DNA from: CAIQPV01 sp963719855
GTDB lineage: Bacteria > Pseudomonadota > Gammaproteobacteria > Burkholderiales > Gallionellaceae
Assembly (NCBI GenBank): GCA_963719855.1
Contig: CAVRDK010000001.1
Coordinates: forward strand, 1-64,000
Direction: 5' to 3'
Length of the DNA: 64,000 nucleotides
Position numbers and translations under genes: made by a program
The notes under the pieces: model-generated
Databases searched by the model: none
What the model was told of the DNA's origin: nothing
What the model saw: the letters and a program-made list of their open reading frames with translations, nothing else
Shown: in pieces, positions 45,312 through 54,281 of the stretch
How positions within the stretch are numbered: the stretch's first letter is position 1
How the letters are laid out: each line of letters starts with the position of its first letter

Positions 45312-46498
45312 GGCTACGCTGAACAAGCCCCGCATTTTCAAGATTCAAATTGCGAAATATGCGTGATCGTGCAAAAAGACGAGTTCAGCCCGTATTGTTT
45401 TACCCTTTCGGGCTACTCCTCGGGCTTTTCGCCCGCCATTCGCCCACTATGGGCGGACTTGTGCCATCAATCGATTTCGAGACAAGTAAATATTCGCCAA
45501 TGCCAGCGCAGTAAATGCGCGGCCGGAATTCTTGGCTAAACCACGGTAGCGCACTTTCGTAAAACCCCACAGCCGTTTGACCACGGCAAAGACGTGTTCG
45601 ACACGGGCTCTTATCTTTGACTTATTGCGGTTCTTGCCGCGCTTGACCTCATCGACTTCACCACCCGGCTTACGGGTGCGACAGTTGGTGAAGTCGCGGG
45701 CTTGGGGGGATTTACTGTGAATCAAATCCTTTTGGCTGGCATAGGCGCTATCGCCATAAACACGCTGCTCTTGGCCATGCAGTAAATCAGGCAGAGGATG
45801 TTTGTCATGCACGTTGGCCGGGGTGACGACGGCGCTGTGCGCCAGGCCGCTTTGACTATCCACGCCAATGTGCAGCTTCATGCCAAAGTACCACTGCTGT
45901 CCCTTGCGAGTCTGGTGCATCTCAGGATCACGTTTCTTATCGGCGTTCTTGGTTGAGCTGGGTGCCGCGATAATGGTGGCATCGACAATCGTGCCGGTCT
46001 TGAGTGTCATGCCGCTGCCTTGGAGTACGCGCCCGACTTCGGCAAACAGTTGCTCATTGAGATTGTGTTTCTCCAGAAGGCGACGAAACTTTAGCAGCGT
46101 GGTGGCGTCCGGTACGGCTTCGCATCCCAAGTCGATGCCAGCGAAATGGCGCAAGCTGGCGATGTCGTAGAGTGCTTCTTCACAGGCAAAGTCGGCCAAA
46201 TTAAACCAGTGCTGAATGAAGTGGATGCGCAACATGCGTTCGAGCCCAATCGGTGGACGGCCATTGCCTCGCTTCGGGTAGTGCGGTTCGATCACGGCAC
46301 ATAGATCGACCCATGGCACGATGCGATTCATCGTGTTCAGAAATTCGTCGCGCCGTGTCGGTCTGCGGTGTTGTTCAAATCCTGTTTCGTGTTTCGCTGC
46401 CATCGCCAGAGTATTTTGTTTCATTGCCATCTACCATGTTTGTCTACTACGGCTATAACGCACGACCTATGGAATCGGTGGACTTAATCAGCGTAGCC
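45312..46498 (-). mobile_element. IS5-family insertion sequence, copy 1
   Basis: A 1187-bp element beginning GGCTACGCTGA and ending TCAGCGTAGCC (inverted ends), with TTAA flanking both sides (45308-45311 and 46499-46502), the YTAR-type target of IS5. One transposase gene fills it. The second copy at 48531 is identical except for one base. Confidence 0.93.
45447..46430 (-). CDS. IS5-family transposase, intact
   Basis: DDE transposase, 327 residues. N-terminal IS5 domain (NRIVPWVDLCAVIEPHYPKR, LERMLRIHFIQHWFNLADFA), then the catalytic region TGTIVDATIIAAPSSTKNAD (first Asp), YGDSAYASQK (second Asp) and RARVEHVFAVVKRLWGF (Glu). No frame disruption, so it could mobilise itself and the broken copy. 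Confidence 0.93.
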   Translation of the reverse strand: MAMKQNTLAMAAKHETGFEQHRRPTRRDEFLNTMNRIVPWVDLCAVIEPHYPKRGNGRPPIGLERMLRIHFIQHWFNLADFACEEALYDIASLRHFAGIDLGCEAVPDATTLLKFRRLLEKHNLNEQLFAEVGRVLQGSGMTLKTGTIVDATIIAAPSSTKNADKKRDPEMHQTRKGQQWYFGMKLHIGVDSQSGLAHSAVVTPANVHDKHPLPDLLHGQEQRVYGDSAYASQKDLIHSKSPQARDFTNCRTRKPGGEVDEVKRGKNRNKSKIRARVEHVFAVVKRLWGFTKVRYRGLAKNSGRAFTALALANIYLSRNRLMAQVRP

Positions 46499-46582
46499 TT
46501 AAAAACTGCCGTCTTGTCAAAATCTCTCTGCAATAATTGGCGACAATTAAAGCCAGTAAAAAAGATAGAGAGGGAGAAAACA

Positions 46583-46978
46583 ATGACTGCCTTTTTCGGG
46601 ATAGATGCACATAACGCGAAAGCTTTTCTAAATCGTGGGTTTGTGTGTGTTGATAAAGCCGGCGAAAAAGAAAAGACGGTGGTTAATACATTCCGTAGCA
46701 TCAGGGCAGAGGACATTATTTTCATTAAGAACTTTGCTCCGCAAACCGGCCTTCAAGTTAAAGCGGCTGGAGTTGTCTTGTCTGACTATCCAAACGAAAT
46801 CGATTCTGAGGTTTGTATTCCGGTTGAATGGGTATGGCGAGGTGAAAAGCTTATCGAAGAATTCGATGAAAAATGCTCGCGTTGCGGCGATTCATTGTAT
46901 GAGGAACACAATATAACGGTGCAAAGGGAACTCATTGACTTGATGCCAGACAGGTTACAGTTGCCGAAAGAATGGTAA
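46583..46978 (+). CDS. PUA/EVE-like domain protein (tentative)
   Basis: A 131-residue protein starting MTAFFGIDAHNAKAFLNRGF with GAGGGAGAAAA before the ATG at 46583. RAEDIIFIKNFAPQTGLQVK and AAGVVLSDY look like the beta-rich core of PUA/EVE-type folds, and KCSRCGDSL is a possible zinc knuckle near the C-terminus. The assignment is a guess from pattern. It is the first cargo gene between the two IS5 copies. Confidence 0.55.
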   Translation: MTAFFGIDAHNAKAFLNRGFVCVDKAGEKEKTVVNTFRSIRAEDIIFIKNFAPQTGLQVKAAGVVLSDYPNEIDSEVCIPVEWVWRGEKLIEEFDEKCSRCGDSLYEEHNITVQRELIDLMPDRLQLPKEW

Positions 46979-47048
46979 TGCAAATTGGTGCGTCACAGCA
47001 CCATCATGCGCGCTGACTTACGGCAATTATAAACAAAGGAGATACATC

Positions 47049-47653
47049 ATGGCAAAAATACTCGTTCTTTACTACAGCATGTATGGGCATATCGAAAAAA
47101 TGGCGGAGGCCGTGGCAGAGGGTGCGCTTGAAGTGGATGGTGTGGAGGCGACAATCAAGCGCGTGCCGGAAATCATCCCGGAAGATCGGCCCGCGCAATA
47201 GGCGTAAAGCTCGACCAGAAGGCTCCCCTCGCAACCGTTGATGAGCTTGCCGGTTACGATGCGATCATTTTCGGCACACCCACCAGGTTCGGCAACATGA
47301 CAGCTCAGATGCGCAATTTTCTGGATCAGACGGGCAAATTATGGATGGAAGGAGCATTGATCGGTAAGGTCGCCAGCGTATTCGCCAGCACTGGCACCCA
47401 ACACGGCGGCCAAGAAACGACAATCACCTCTTTCCACACGACCTTGCTGCATCATGGCATGGTGATAGTCGGCGTGCCGTATTCATGCAAAGGACTCACG
47501 GTAATGACGGAAATCACCGGCGGTTCGCCTTACGGTTCATCAACCCTTGCCGGTGCCGACGGTAAACGTATGCCGAGCGAGAACGAACTGAGTATCGCCC
47601 GCTTCCAGGGCAAGCACGTTGCGCAGATAGCGAAGCGGCTGGCGGCGAGGTAA
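47049..47653 (+). pseudogene. wrbA: WrbA NAD(P)H:quinone oxidoreductase, frameshifted
   Basis: Flavodoxin-like quinone reductase in two frames. Frame 1 starts MAKILVLYYSMYGHIEKMAE and stops after VPEIIPEDRPAQ; frame 2 continues ARAIGVKLDQKAPLATVDEL and carries GTPTRFGNMTAQMRNFLDQT and GKRMPSENELSIARFQGKHV. Loss of one base near 47186-47188 (GAAGATCGGCCC) explains it. Otherwise full length (about 201 residues). Confidence 0.9.
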
Positions 47654-47817
47654 GACGTCTGCATTCTCCCTGAAAAATCAGGGACGGAAAAAAGACTACA
47701 TCGCATATTTCACTATGGAGATTCGCTGGATAAGGCCATGCCAACCTATGCGGTCGGCTTGAGCATTCAGGGTAGGGATTTAAGCCGATCGTGCGGCGAT
47801 ATTTATGTTGCAATGTT

Positions 47818-48420
47818 TCATTCAGGTTTGTTTGGATTTCGTTTGATTATTTCGCAAAAGATATCCATGAGTTTTGGGTCAAATTTCTTTCCGCTCTCGT
47901 TGTGCAATATCTTCATTATTTCCCCGTGTTTCCTTGCGTGATGGTAGGGCCTGGTTATAGACATGGCGTCGTAACTGTCGGCGATAGATATTATGCGGGA
48001 ACAGATGGGAATGGATTCTCCAGATAGGCCGTCAGGGTAGCCTCCCCCATCGTAGTGTTCGTGATGGTGGCGAATAACGACGGCGGCTTGTTCGGAACCC
48101 TCGATCCCAGTCGAAAGCATGATGTCCTCGCCGATTTCGGAATGCCGCTTCATCACTTCCCATTCCGCTTCTTCAAACGAGGATGACTTCAAAAGAATGG
48201 TGTCGGGTATTCCTATCTTGCCAATGTCGTGAAACGATGAACCTATCCGAAGTGAATTGATTTCACGATCATTCAGGCCATAATTTGCCCCGATTATTAA
48301 GGAGAGGTCACGTACGCGTTCAGAGTGAAGACGTGTCATCAAATCTCGGTACCCCAGCGCAACCGATAGCCCCTTGGTATACCTGTACAGTGTTTCGTAA
48401 ATGTCATCTCTCAATTTCAT
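47818..48420 (-). CDS. HD-GYP c-di-GMP phosphodiesterase domain protein
   Basis: A 200-residue HD-GYP protein with no N-terminal sensory domain. SSFHDIGKIGIPD gives the HD pair, HHHEHYDGGGYPDGLSGESI the GYP motif and surrounding metal ligands. It should hydrolyse c-di-GMP, probably to GMP. The start is MKLRDDIYETLYRY; no receiver is fused. It lies between the IS5 copies on the strand opposite to wrbA. Confidence 0.85.
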   Translation of the reverse strand: MKLRDDIYETLYRYTKGLSVALGYRDLMTRLHSERVRDLSLIIGANYGLNDREINSLRIGSSFHDIGKIGIPDTILLKSSSFEEAEWEVMKRHSEIGEDIMLSTGIEGSEQAAVVIRHHHEHYDGGGYPDGLSGESIPICSRIISIADSYDAMSITRPYHHARKHGEIMKILHNESGKKFDPKLMDIFCEIIKRNPNKPE

Positions 48421-48530
48421 ATCGAGTATGGTTCCGGCGGGCTATTTTCTGGAAGAAAAGTTTTTCCACTTGGGAATCGCCTGAGATTCTTGGTGGGCAA
48501 TGAATTCAGCAAATCTACGCACACCTTTAA

Positions 48531-49716
48531 GGCTACGCTGAACAAGCCCCGCATTTTCAAGATTCAAATTGCGAAATATGCGTGATCGTGCAAAAAGACG
48601 AGTTCAGCCCGTATTGTTTTACCCTTTCGGGCTACTCCTCGGGCTTTTCGCCCGCCATTCGCCCACTATGGGCGGACTTGTGCCATCAATCGATTTCGAG
48701 ACAAGTAAATATTCGCCAATGCCAGCGCAGTAAATGCGCGGCCGGAATTCTTGGCTAAACCACGGTAGCGCACTTTCGTAAAACCCCACAGCCGTTTGAC
48801 CACGGCAAAGACGTGTTCGACACGGGCTCTTATCTTTGACTTATTGCGGTTCTTGCCGCGCTTGACCTCATCGACTTCACCACCCGGCTTACGGGTGCGA
48901 CAGTTGGTGAAGTCGCGGGCTTGGGGGGATTTACTGTGAATCAAATCCTTTTGGCTGGCATAGGCGCTATCGCCATAAACACGCTGCTCTTGGCCATGCA
49001 GTAAATCAGGCAGAGGATGTTTGTCATGCACGTTGGCCGGGGTGACGACGGCGCTGTGCGCCAGGCCGCTTTGACTATCCACGCCAATGTGCAGCTTCAT
49101 GCCAAAGTACCACTGCTGTCCCTTGCGAGTCTGGTGCATCTCAGGATCACGTTTCTTATCGGCGTTCTTGGTTGAGCTGGGTGCCGCGATAATGGTGGCA
49201 TCGACAATCGTGCCGGTCTTGAGTGTCATGCCGCTGCCTTGGAGTACGCGCCCGACTTCGGCAAACAGTTGCTCATTGAGATTGTGTTTCTCCAGAAGGC
49301 GACGAAACTTTAGCAGCGTGGTGGCGTCCGGTACGGCTTCGCATCCCAAGTCGATGCCAGCGAAATGGCGCAAGCTGGCGATGTCGTAGAGTGCTTCTTC
49401 ACAGGCAAAGTCGGCCAAATTAAACCAGTGCTGAATGAAGTGGATGCGCAACATGCGTTCGAGCCAATCGGTGGACGGCCATTGCCTCGCTTCGGGTAGT
49501 GCGGTTCGATCACGGCACATAGATCGACCCATGGCACGATGCGATTCATCGTGTTCAGAAATTCGTCGCGCCGTGTCGGTCTGCGGTGTTGTTCAAATCC
49601 TGTTTCGTGTTTCGCTGCCATCGCCAGAGTATTTTGTTTCATTGCCATCTACCATGTTTGTCTACTACGGCTATAACGCACGACCTATGGAATCGGTGGA
49701 CTTAATCAGCGTAGCC
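48531..49716 (-). mobile_element. IS5-family insertion sequence, copy 2
   Basis: A 1186-bp copy of the element at 45312, same orientation, with TTAA on both sides (48527-48530 and 49717-49720). The one visible difference is a C missing from CCC (GAGCCCAATC to GAGCCAATC near 49464). Confidence 0.93.
48666..49648 (-). pseudogene. IS5-family transposase, frameshifted
   Basis: Same product as 45447-46430, but a one-base deletion near 49464 shifts the frame within RPPIGLERM, so the N-terminal 60 residues and the catalytic remainder lie in different frames. The product of the downstream frame alone would lack the DNA-binding end. Confidence 0.92.
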
Positions 49717-49796
49717 TTAAGCAACGGTAGGAATACTGCGCAGGATTTTATGATTTTCCTTTCGGCAATTTACTGCCCTCAGAGCTAGCGCATTAT

Positions 49797-50243
49797 TTAC
49801 GCGCCCAATTCACCCGGTTTTCGTAACATCTTTTCAACCGCACTGGCGTGCATTTCTTCTTCATAAATCATCCTGCGGGCGAATTCTTCAAGCGCGATCG
49901 AGCGGTCTTTTACCAATGTCAGAAATTCCTTGTACAAGATCAATGCGGCTTCTTCGGCCTTCAATGATTCGTGCAAAATGGCGCCGATATCGTCTTTATG
50001 CGTATCCAGCAATGGGCCTATTGATAAACTGGGGGAATCGCCCAGGTTAATAATCCATTCCCCAACCAATTGCGCATGCAACAGCGATTCATCTGCTTGT
50101 TCGCGCAGCCATGAGACGATAGGAATGCGGCCATAACCGACAACCAGCAAAGAGTGATGGGTATACCTCACTACGCCGGCCAACTCGGCTTCGAGTATTT
50201 TGTTCAACACTGTGACCACCTGCTTTTTATTAATTTTAGACAT
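49797..50243 (-). CDS. Bacterioferritin-like diiron protein
   Basis: Ferritin-like four-helix bundle, 148 residues. Diiron ligands fit LNKILEAELAGVVRY (Glu), REQADESLLHAQLV (Glu/His), ESLKAEEAALILY (Glu) and IYEEEMHASAVEKM (Glu/His). The heme-ligand Met of true bacterioferritin is not at the usual place (ADESLLH), so it may be heme-free. I use the ATG at 50243 with GGCGGAC upstream. It may store iron or act as a small diiron protein. Stands 80 bases from the IS5 end. Confidence 0.85.
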   Translation of the reverse strand: MSKINKKQVVTVLNKILEAELAGVVRYTHHSLLVVGYGRIPIVSWLREQADESLLHAQLVGEWIINLGDSPSLSIGPLLDTHKDDIGAILHESLKAEEAALILYKEFLTLVKDRSIALEEFARRMIYEEEMHASAVEKMLRKPGELGA

Positions 50244-50312
50244 TTTGTCCGCCTTTCCAGAAACAACCAAAATAAGTATGGTTTTGACTCCACCGGGGAT
50301 TTGTTGATGCAA

Positions 50313-50847
50313 TTAGTGATTTTATTTTTTGACCTTTCATGATGATGCCTCCAGAAAGTATTGTTCAATAGTTGGAGCGTAGATAAAGCTGGGAACTGTC
50401 TATACGGGCGAACACATTCATCTATGCGTTTATGATCATTTTTTCGTAGATGCGAAAAGTGAATCCATCAATTTATCGATAGCCTTCAGAGCGTTATATA
50501 AACATGCCAACGGCAATAAAATTGCAAGCCTGAAAAGTACATTTCCTTTTCTCTTCATGAGTGCCACCTAAGGTTAAATCTTGGGTCGAATGAAATATAT
50601 CCATCACATCTGCGCGCAAATGCTCGACCCGTTCTTGAACACGTCTTGATGCTCTCAGGCATCGGCCTTCAATACCAATCCACGCCAAGCAAGTGGTCGA
50701 ATCCCTTCATGGTCAGCTCCAATACGTGCGTCTATTACCACAACTATTATTGTTTTGAGATGGACATTCTGGCGATGCAGGAGCCTTTAAAATATCGGCG
50801 ATATTCTCAAAAACCATTAAGTAATTTTTGTAATATTCCCTCAGCGT
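50313..50847. other. Intergenic region upstream of the bacterioferritin gene
   Basis: About 535 bases with no supported gene; several short frames on both strands lack family likeness and ribosome sites. The promoter of the bacterioferritin-like gene should lie near 50250-50330. Confidence 0.35.
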
Positions 50848-51156
50848 TTGTCCTATGCCGTTAGTCAACCAGCTTCAGAAAGTAGCTCAAAAATTAAAGA
50901 AATCCGCATTGCGCCAACTTTCGCTTCGCGGGCATCCCAGTCTTCCGTTTCGTGGTCAGGAGGTAAACCTACGTTGTTCGGCGTGGAAATAAGCGGCGAT
51001 GGCGATCATTTTTTACCGGGGTTGGCACTGCCAGTCCAAAAACACTTTTTCCCCGGGGATAACTTCACTAGGGTATTCAGTCAGCCAGGGAGCTACGAGT
51101 ATTACTGCTCGTTTCACACGTTTATGACAGGTCGCGTTATCGTTCGTGTGCCATAA
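50848..51156 (+). CDS. Cupredoxin-domain protein, degenerate or partial
   Basis: A frame of 102 residues with a clear cupredoxin C-terminal half: FFPGDNFTRVFSQPGSYEYY and CSFHTFMTGRVIVRV, supplying Cys, His and Met copper ligands. The N-terminal His ligand expected in the HxV segment is absent (TLFGVEISG), there is no signal peptide, and the only start is a TTG. It may be a truncated or mutated gene. The later cupredoxin at 53856 is complete. Confidence 0.55.
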   Translation: MSYAVSQPASESSSKIKEIRIAPTFASRASQSSVSWSGGKPTLFGVEISGDGDHFLPGLALPVQKHFFPGDNFTRVFSQPGSYEYYCSFHTFMTGRVIVRVP

Positions 51157-51435
51157 GCTAAGTTGAATTACCGCCGTCAATGGTCGGCTGCAGCCAGACA
51201 TACTTGTTATTTTGCATCCATAAACCGGATGCTCGTCATATTCCGTAGCGTTTGTGGGCGTATTGTTCAGATAATTATCAGGTCTGATTTGACGCGATTT
51301 TATAAACGGGCGCACAATAAACATTAAGGATGGTGAAATGCGAAAAACTATTTTGATGATGCCACTAGTTGAAGTGCTGGAAATATCGGTGCAGCGTGTC
51401 TGCGCGGTGTAAATTACTAATTGTTAAACCTTACT

Positions 51436-52350
51436 ATGCCTCGTATCCATTATCTGCCGGATAACAAGACGGTGGTAGCCGACCTGACGGAAACTGTTCT
51501 GCAGGCGTCCTTACGTTCAGGAATTCCACACACACATGTGTGCGGGGGCAACGCGCGCTGTTCGACATGCAGGGTATTGATTGTTGCAGGCATGGAAAAT
51601 TGTGTTCCCCGGAATGCGAAAGAGCAGCAAATGGCTGACCAGTTGCATTTCAGCCCCGATATTAGGTTAGCTTGCCAGACTTTGGTAACAGGCGATGTGA
51701 AGCTGCGGCGTCTGGTATTGGATGCAGATGACGTGGATTTAACTGACCAACTCAAATTGCAATCGGCACACCATTTGGTTGGCGAGGAAAGGCGTGTCGC
51801 AGTTCTTTTTGCTGATATCCGCAGCTTTACAGCGTTTGCCGAGGAACTTCCTCCATACGACATTATCCATGCGTTAAACCGTTACTTTTACCGCATGGAG
51901 CAGATCATTCGAAGCCATCGCGGTTACATCGATAATTATATGGGCGATGGGCTGTTAGCAATTTTCGGAATCGCAGCCCCTAATGCGGCACCAATCGATG
52001 CTGTGCTGGCGGGGATGGAAATGTTGGAAGAGGTAGAGAAGCTGGCTCCTTATTACGCAAGCATCTATGGGCATAGCTTCCGGATTGGAATCGGAGTGCA
52101 TTGCGGAAATGTTGTGCTGGGTAGTATTGGGCCACCTGGCCGCGACAGAGTCACAGCAATTGGAGATACTGTCAATTTTGCCAGCAAAATTGAGGCTGCA
52201 AACAAAGCAACGGGCACGAGCATTCTTATCTCAGATGACACTTACCACTGTGTAAAGAAGTGTGTCGAGGTAAACAGACTCGAAGAAATTTCTCTGCCAG
52301 GCCGAATGCATCCATGTACTCTTTATGAGGTGGTTGGGATTAAAAAGTAG
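51436..52350 (+). CDS. 2Fe-2S ferredoxin fused to class III nucleotide cyclase
   Basis: A 304-residue fusion. Residues 1-95 are a plant-type ferredoxin with cluster cysteines C36, C42, C45 and C80 (HVCGGNARCSTCR, RLACQT). Residues 115-300 are a class III adenylate/guanylate cyclase with metal aspartates D127 (LFADIRSF) and D171 (YMGDGLLA). In the transition-state motif N-x3-R, Arg is replaced by Lys (N247-FAS-K251). Such fusions are likely redox-controlled cAMP producers. ATG 51436 is preferred to an upstream TTG at 51421. Confidence 0.9.
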   Translation: MPRIHYLPDNKTVVADLTETVLQASLRSGIPHTHVCGGNARCSTCRVLIVAGMENCVPRNAKEQQMADQLHFSPDIRLACQTLVTGDVKLRRLVLDADDVDLTDQLKLQSAHHLVGEERRVAVLFADIRSFTAFAEELPPYDIIHALNRYFYRMEQIIRSHRGYIDNYMGDGLLAIFGIAAPNAAPIDAVLAGMEMLEEVEKLAPYYASIYGHSFRIGIGVHCGNVVLGSIGPPGRDRVTAIGDTVNFASKIEAANKATGTSILISDDTYHCVKKCVEVNRLEEISLPGRMHPCTLYEVVGIKK

Positions 52351-52535
52351 GTGTTGAATGAAACAATTAAGTGGGATCGAGTGAACCTGAGGACGGAGTT
52401 AGTGAAACATTAGTGGTGAGTAAATAATTGGCATACATGAAAAGGATAAACGCGCAGAATCGATATCGTGCCTCGCACGCGTACCGATTTAATCGCCGCA
52501 TCAACCCCATGCTCTTCCTTCAGCAAGGAGAATAT

Positions 52536-52580
52536 ATGAATATTGCATGGATTATCATTCAACGATTATCTTTGCAGTAA
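52536..52580 (+). CDS. Possible 14-residue leader peptide
   Basis: MNIAWIIIQRLSLQ after a strong ribosome site (AAGGAG, 6-9 bases upstream), ending 45 bases before the oxidoreductase ATG. No attenuator hairpin was confirmed. It may be a leader or a chance frame. Confidence 0.25.
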   Translation: MNIAWIIIQRLSLQ

Positions 52581-52625
52581 TCGTCTTTATTGAGAATGAT
52601 GCAAAATTGGACAGGGAGGGATGGA

Positions 52626-53804
52626 ATGAAACATCACAAATACCTTATCGTCGGCGGCGGAATGACAGCCGACTCTGCTGTCCGTGGCATCCGCAAAATC
52701 GACCAAAGCGGCACCATTGCCATGATTTGCGATGAGCGTGATCCGCCGTATGACCGCCCACCCCTGTCCAAGTCGTTGTGGAAGGCCATGCCTTTCGAAT
52801 CCATTTGGCGCAACCCCCACGAACTAAATGTCGACGTACATGTGGGCAAGAAAGTGGTAGCCCTCGATCCAGCGCAGAAGACTGCGACTGATAATGCCGG
52901 AAATGTCTATACCTATAAAAAACTATTACTAGCTACGGGCGGCTCGGTGCGGCGCCTGCACGATTCCGGTGAGAGCGTGATCTATTTCAGGACTGCGGAC
53001 GACTACCGTAAACTGCGCGAACTGAGCGAACGCGGTTCGGATTTCGTCGTTATCGGCGGAGGCTTCATCGGTTCTGAAGTTGCCGCCGCGCTTGCCATGA
53101 ACGGAAAACGGGTCACGATGATCTTTCCGTCAAGCGGAATCGGATCGCGTGTTTATCCGCAACCACTCGTGGCGTTCTTGAATTCTTATTATCAGGAGAA
53201 GGGCGTAACGTTGCTCGCGTCTGAGACCGTCAAATCTGTCCGGACTATTGGCACCAAAACAGTTGTGACTACGGGCAGCGGCATGGAAATCTTCGCCGAC
53301 GGTGTCGTGGCCGGACTGGGTATTCAACCTAACACCGAGTTGGCCGAGCAAGCCGGTCTCGCTGTAGACGATGGTATCGTGGTGGACGAGTTGCTGCGCA
53401 CGAGCAATCCCGACATTTATGCGGCGGGCGATGTGGCGAATTTTTACTCCACCGCACTGGAGAAACGTGTGCGCGTGGAGCATGAGGATAACGCCAATGT
53501 CATGGGCGAAATGGCAGGCAGAAACATGGCCGGCCAATCCGACATTTACAGTCACCAGCCTTTCTTTTATTCCGACCTGTTTGATTTGGGCTACGAAGCG
53601 GTGGGAGAGCTTGATGCCAGTCTCGATATCGTCGAAGATTGGAAAGAGCCGTTCCGCAAAGGCGTAATTTACTATTTGCGCGATGGACGCGTGCGTGGTG
53701 TCCTGCTGTGGAATACTTGGGGACAGGTTGCCGCTGCTACACAGTTGATCGCGGAAAAAGCCAAGCATTCTCACCCAACACTGCTGGGGCGGATAACCGA
53801 TTAA
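52626..53804 (+). CDS. FAD/NAD(P)-dependent oxidoreductase (AIF-like)
   Basis: A 392-residue flavoenzyme with an FAD-binding YLIVGGGMTADSAVRGIR, a central NAD(P)H-binding FVVIGGGFIGSEVAAALAMN, DDGIVVDELLRTSNPDIYAA and GDVANFY, and an AIF-type C-terminal domain. It resembles ferredoxin/rubredoxin reductases. Start at 52626 with GGGAGGG upstream. It heads an operon with a secreted cupredoxin, a LolA-like protein and an SRPBCC protein. Confidence 0.88.
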   Translation: MKHHKYLIVGGGMTADSAVRGIRKIDQSGTIAMICDERDPPYDRPPLSKSLWKAMPFESIWRNPHELNVDVHVGKKVVALDPAQKTATDNAGNVYTYKKLLLATGGSVRRLHDSGESVIYFRTADDYRKLRELSERGSDFVVIGGGFIGSEVAAALAMNGKRVTMIFPSSGIGSRVYPQPLVAFLNSYYQEKGVTLLASETVKSVRTIGTKTVVTTGSGMEIFADGVVAGLGIQPNTELAEQAGLAVDDGIVVDELLRTSNPDIYAAGDVANFYSTALEKRVRVEHEDNANVMGEMAGRNMAGQSDIYSHQPFFYSDLFDLGYEAVGELDASLDIVEDWKEPFRKGVIYYLRDGRVRGVLLWNTWGQVAAATQLIAEKAKHSHPTLLGRITD

Positions 53805-53855
53805 CCGCGATTCTTGAGTCCAGAATTTTTCACCACCCACTAACTTCTGCCAACC

Positions 53856-54278
53856 ATGAAGAAATTTGTGACATTTTTCCTGTTCGTCCTTGGAATTGCC
53901 GGGTATGTTACGTGCCGGGCCGATGTCGTCCCACCCGAGGGAATGATTTATCAATCAACCATAGCTGCCGATGGCGTACAGCACGTACGGATTGAAGGCG
54001 GGAGTTATTTCTTCAAGCCAAACCGCGTGATCGTTCATGTGAATGTGCCAGTGGAGTTGGCGGTCAGTGTGGAAAGTGGTTTGATTCCCCACACCCTCGT
54101 CATTCAATCGCCCGAGGCGGGCATCGAGGTGGATCAAAGCCTGTCCAGCGACGCCAAAACTATCCGTTTCACCCCCACAGCTGTCGGCAAGTACCATTTT
54201 TATTGCAAGAACAAGTTGCTGTTCTTTAAAAGCCACCGCGAGAAGGGCATGGAAGGCGTGCTCGAAGTGGTGGAATAA
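53856..54278 (+). CDS. Secreted cupredoxin-like protein
   Basis: A 140-residue protein with a signal peptide (MKKFVTFFLFVLGIAGYVTC) and a cupredoxin domain. Copper ligands are likely His in IPHTLVIQSP, Cys in YHFYCKNKL, His in FFKSHREKG and Met in KGMEGVLEV. The C-x8-H-x4-M loop is longer than in plastocyanins. It starts 51 bases after the oxidoreductase and 3 bases before the LolA-like gene. Confidence 0.83.
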   Translation: MKKFVTFFLFVLGIAGYVTCRADVVPPEGMIYQSTIAADGVQHVRIEGGSYFFKPNRVIVHVNVPVELAVSVESGLIPHTLVIQSPEAGIEVDQSLSSDAKTIRFTPTAVGKYHFYCKNKLLFFKSHREKGMEGVLEVVE

Positions 54279-54281
54279 CCG

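Noticed and set aside
45312..49716. A proven composite transposon
   Set aside because: All four flanks are TTAA, the preferred target, so independent insertions cannot be excluded; listed only as a possibility.
50494..50688. 64-codon minus-strand frame upstream of the bacterioferritin-like gene
   Set aside because: No ribosome site and no recognisable family.
51339..51413. 24-codon frame with AAGGATGG upstream (MRKTILMMPLVEVLEI)
   Set aside because: Too short, no hydrophobic signal core or family likeness; possible relic only.
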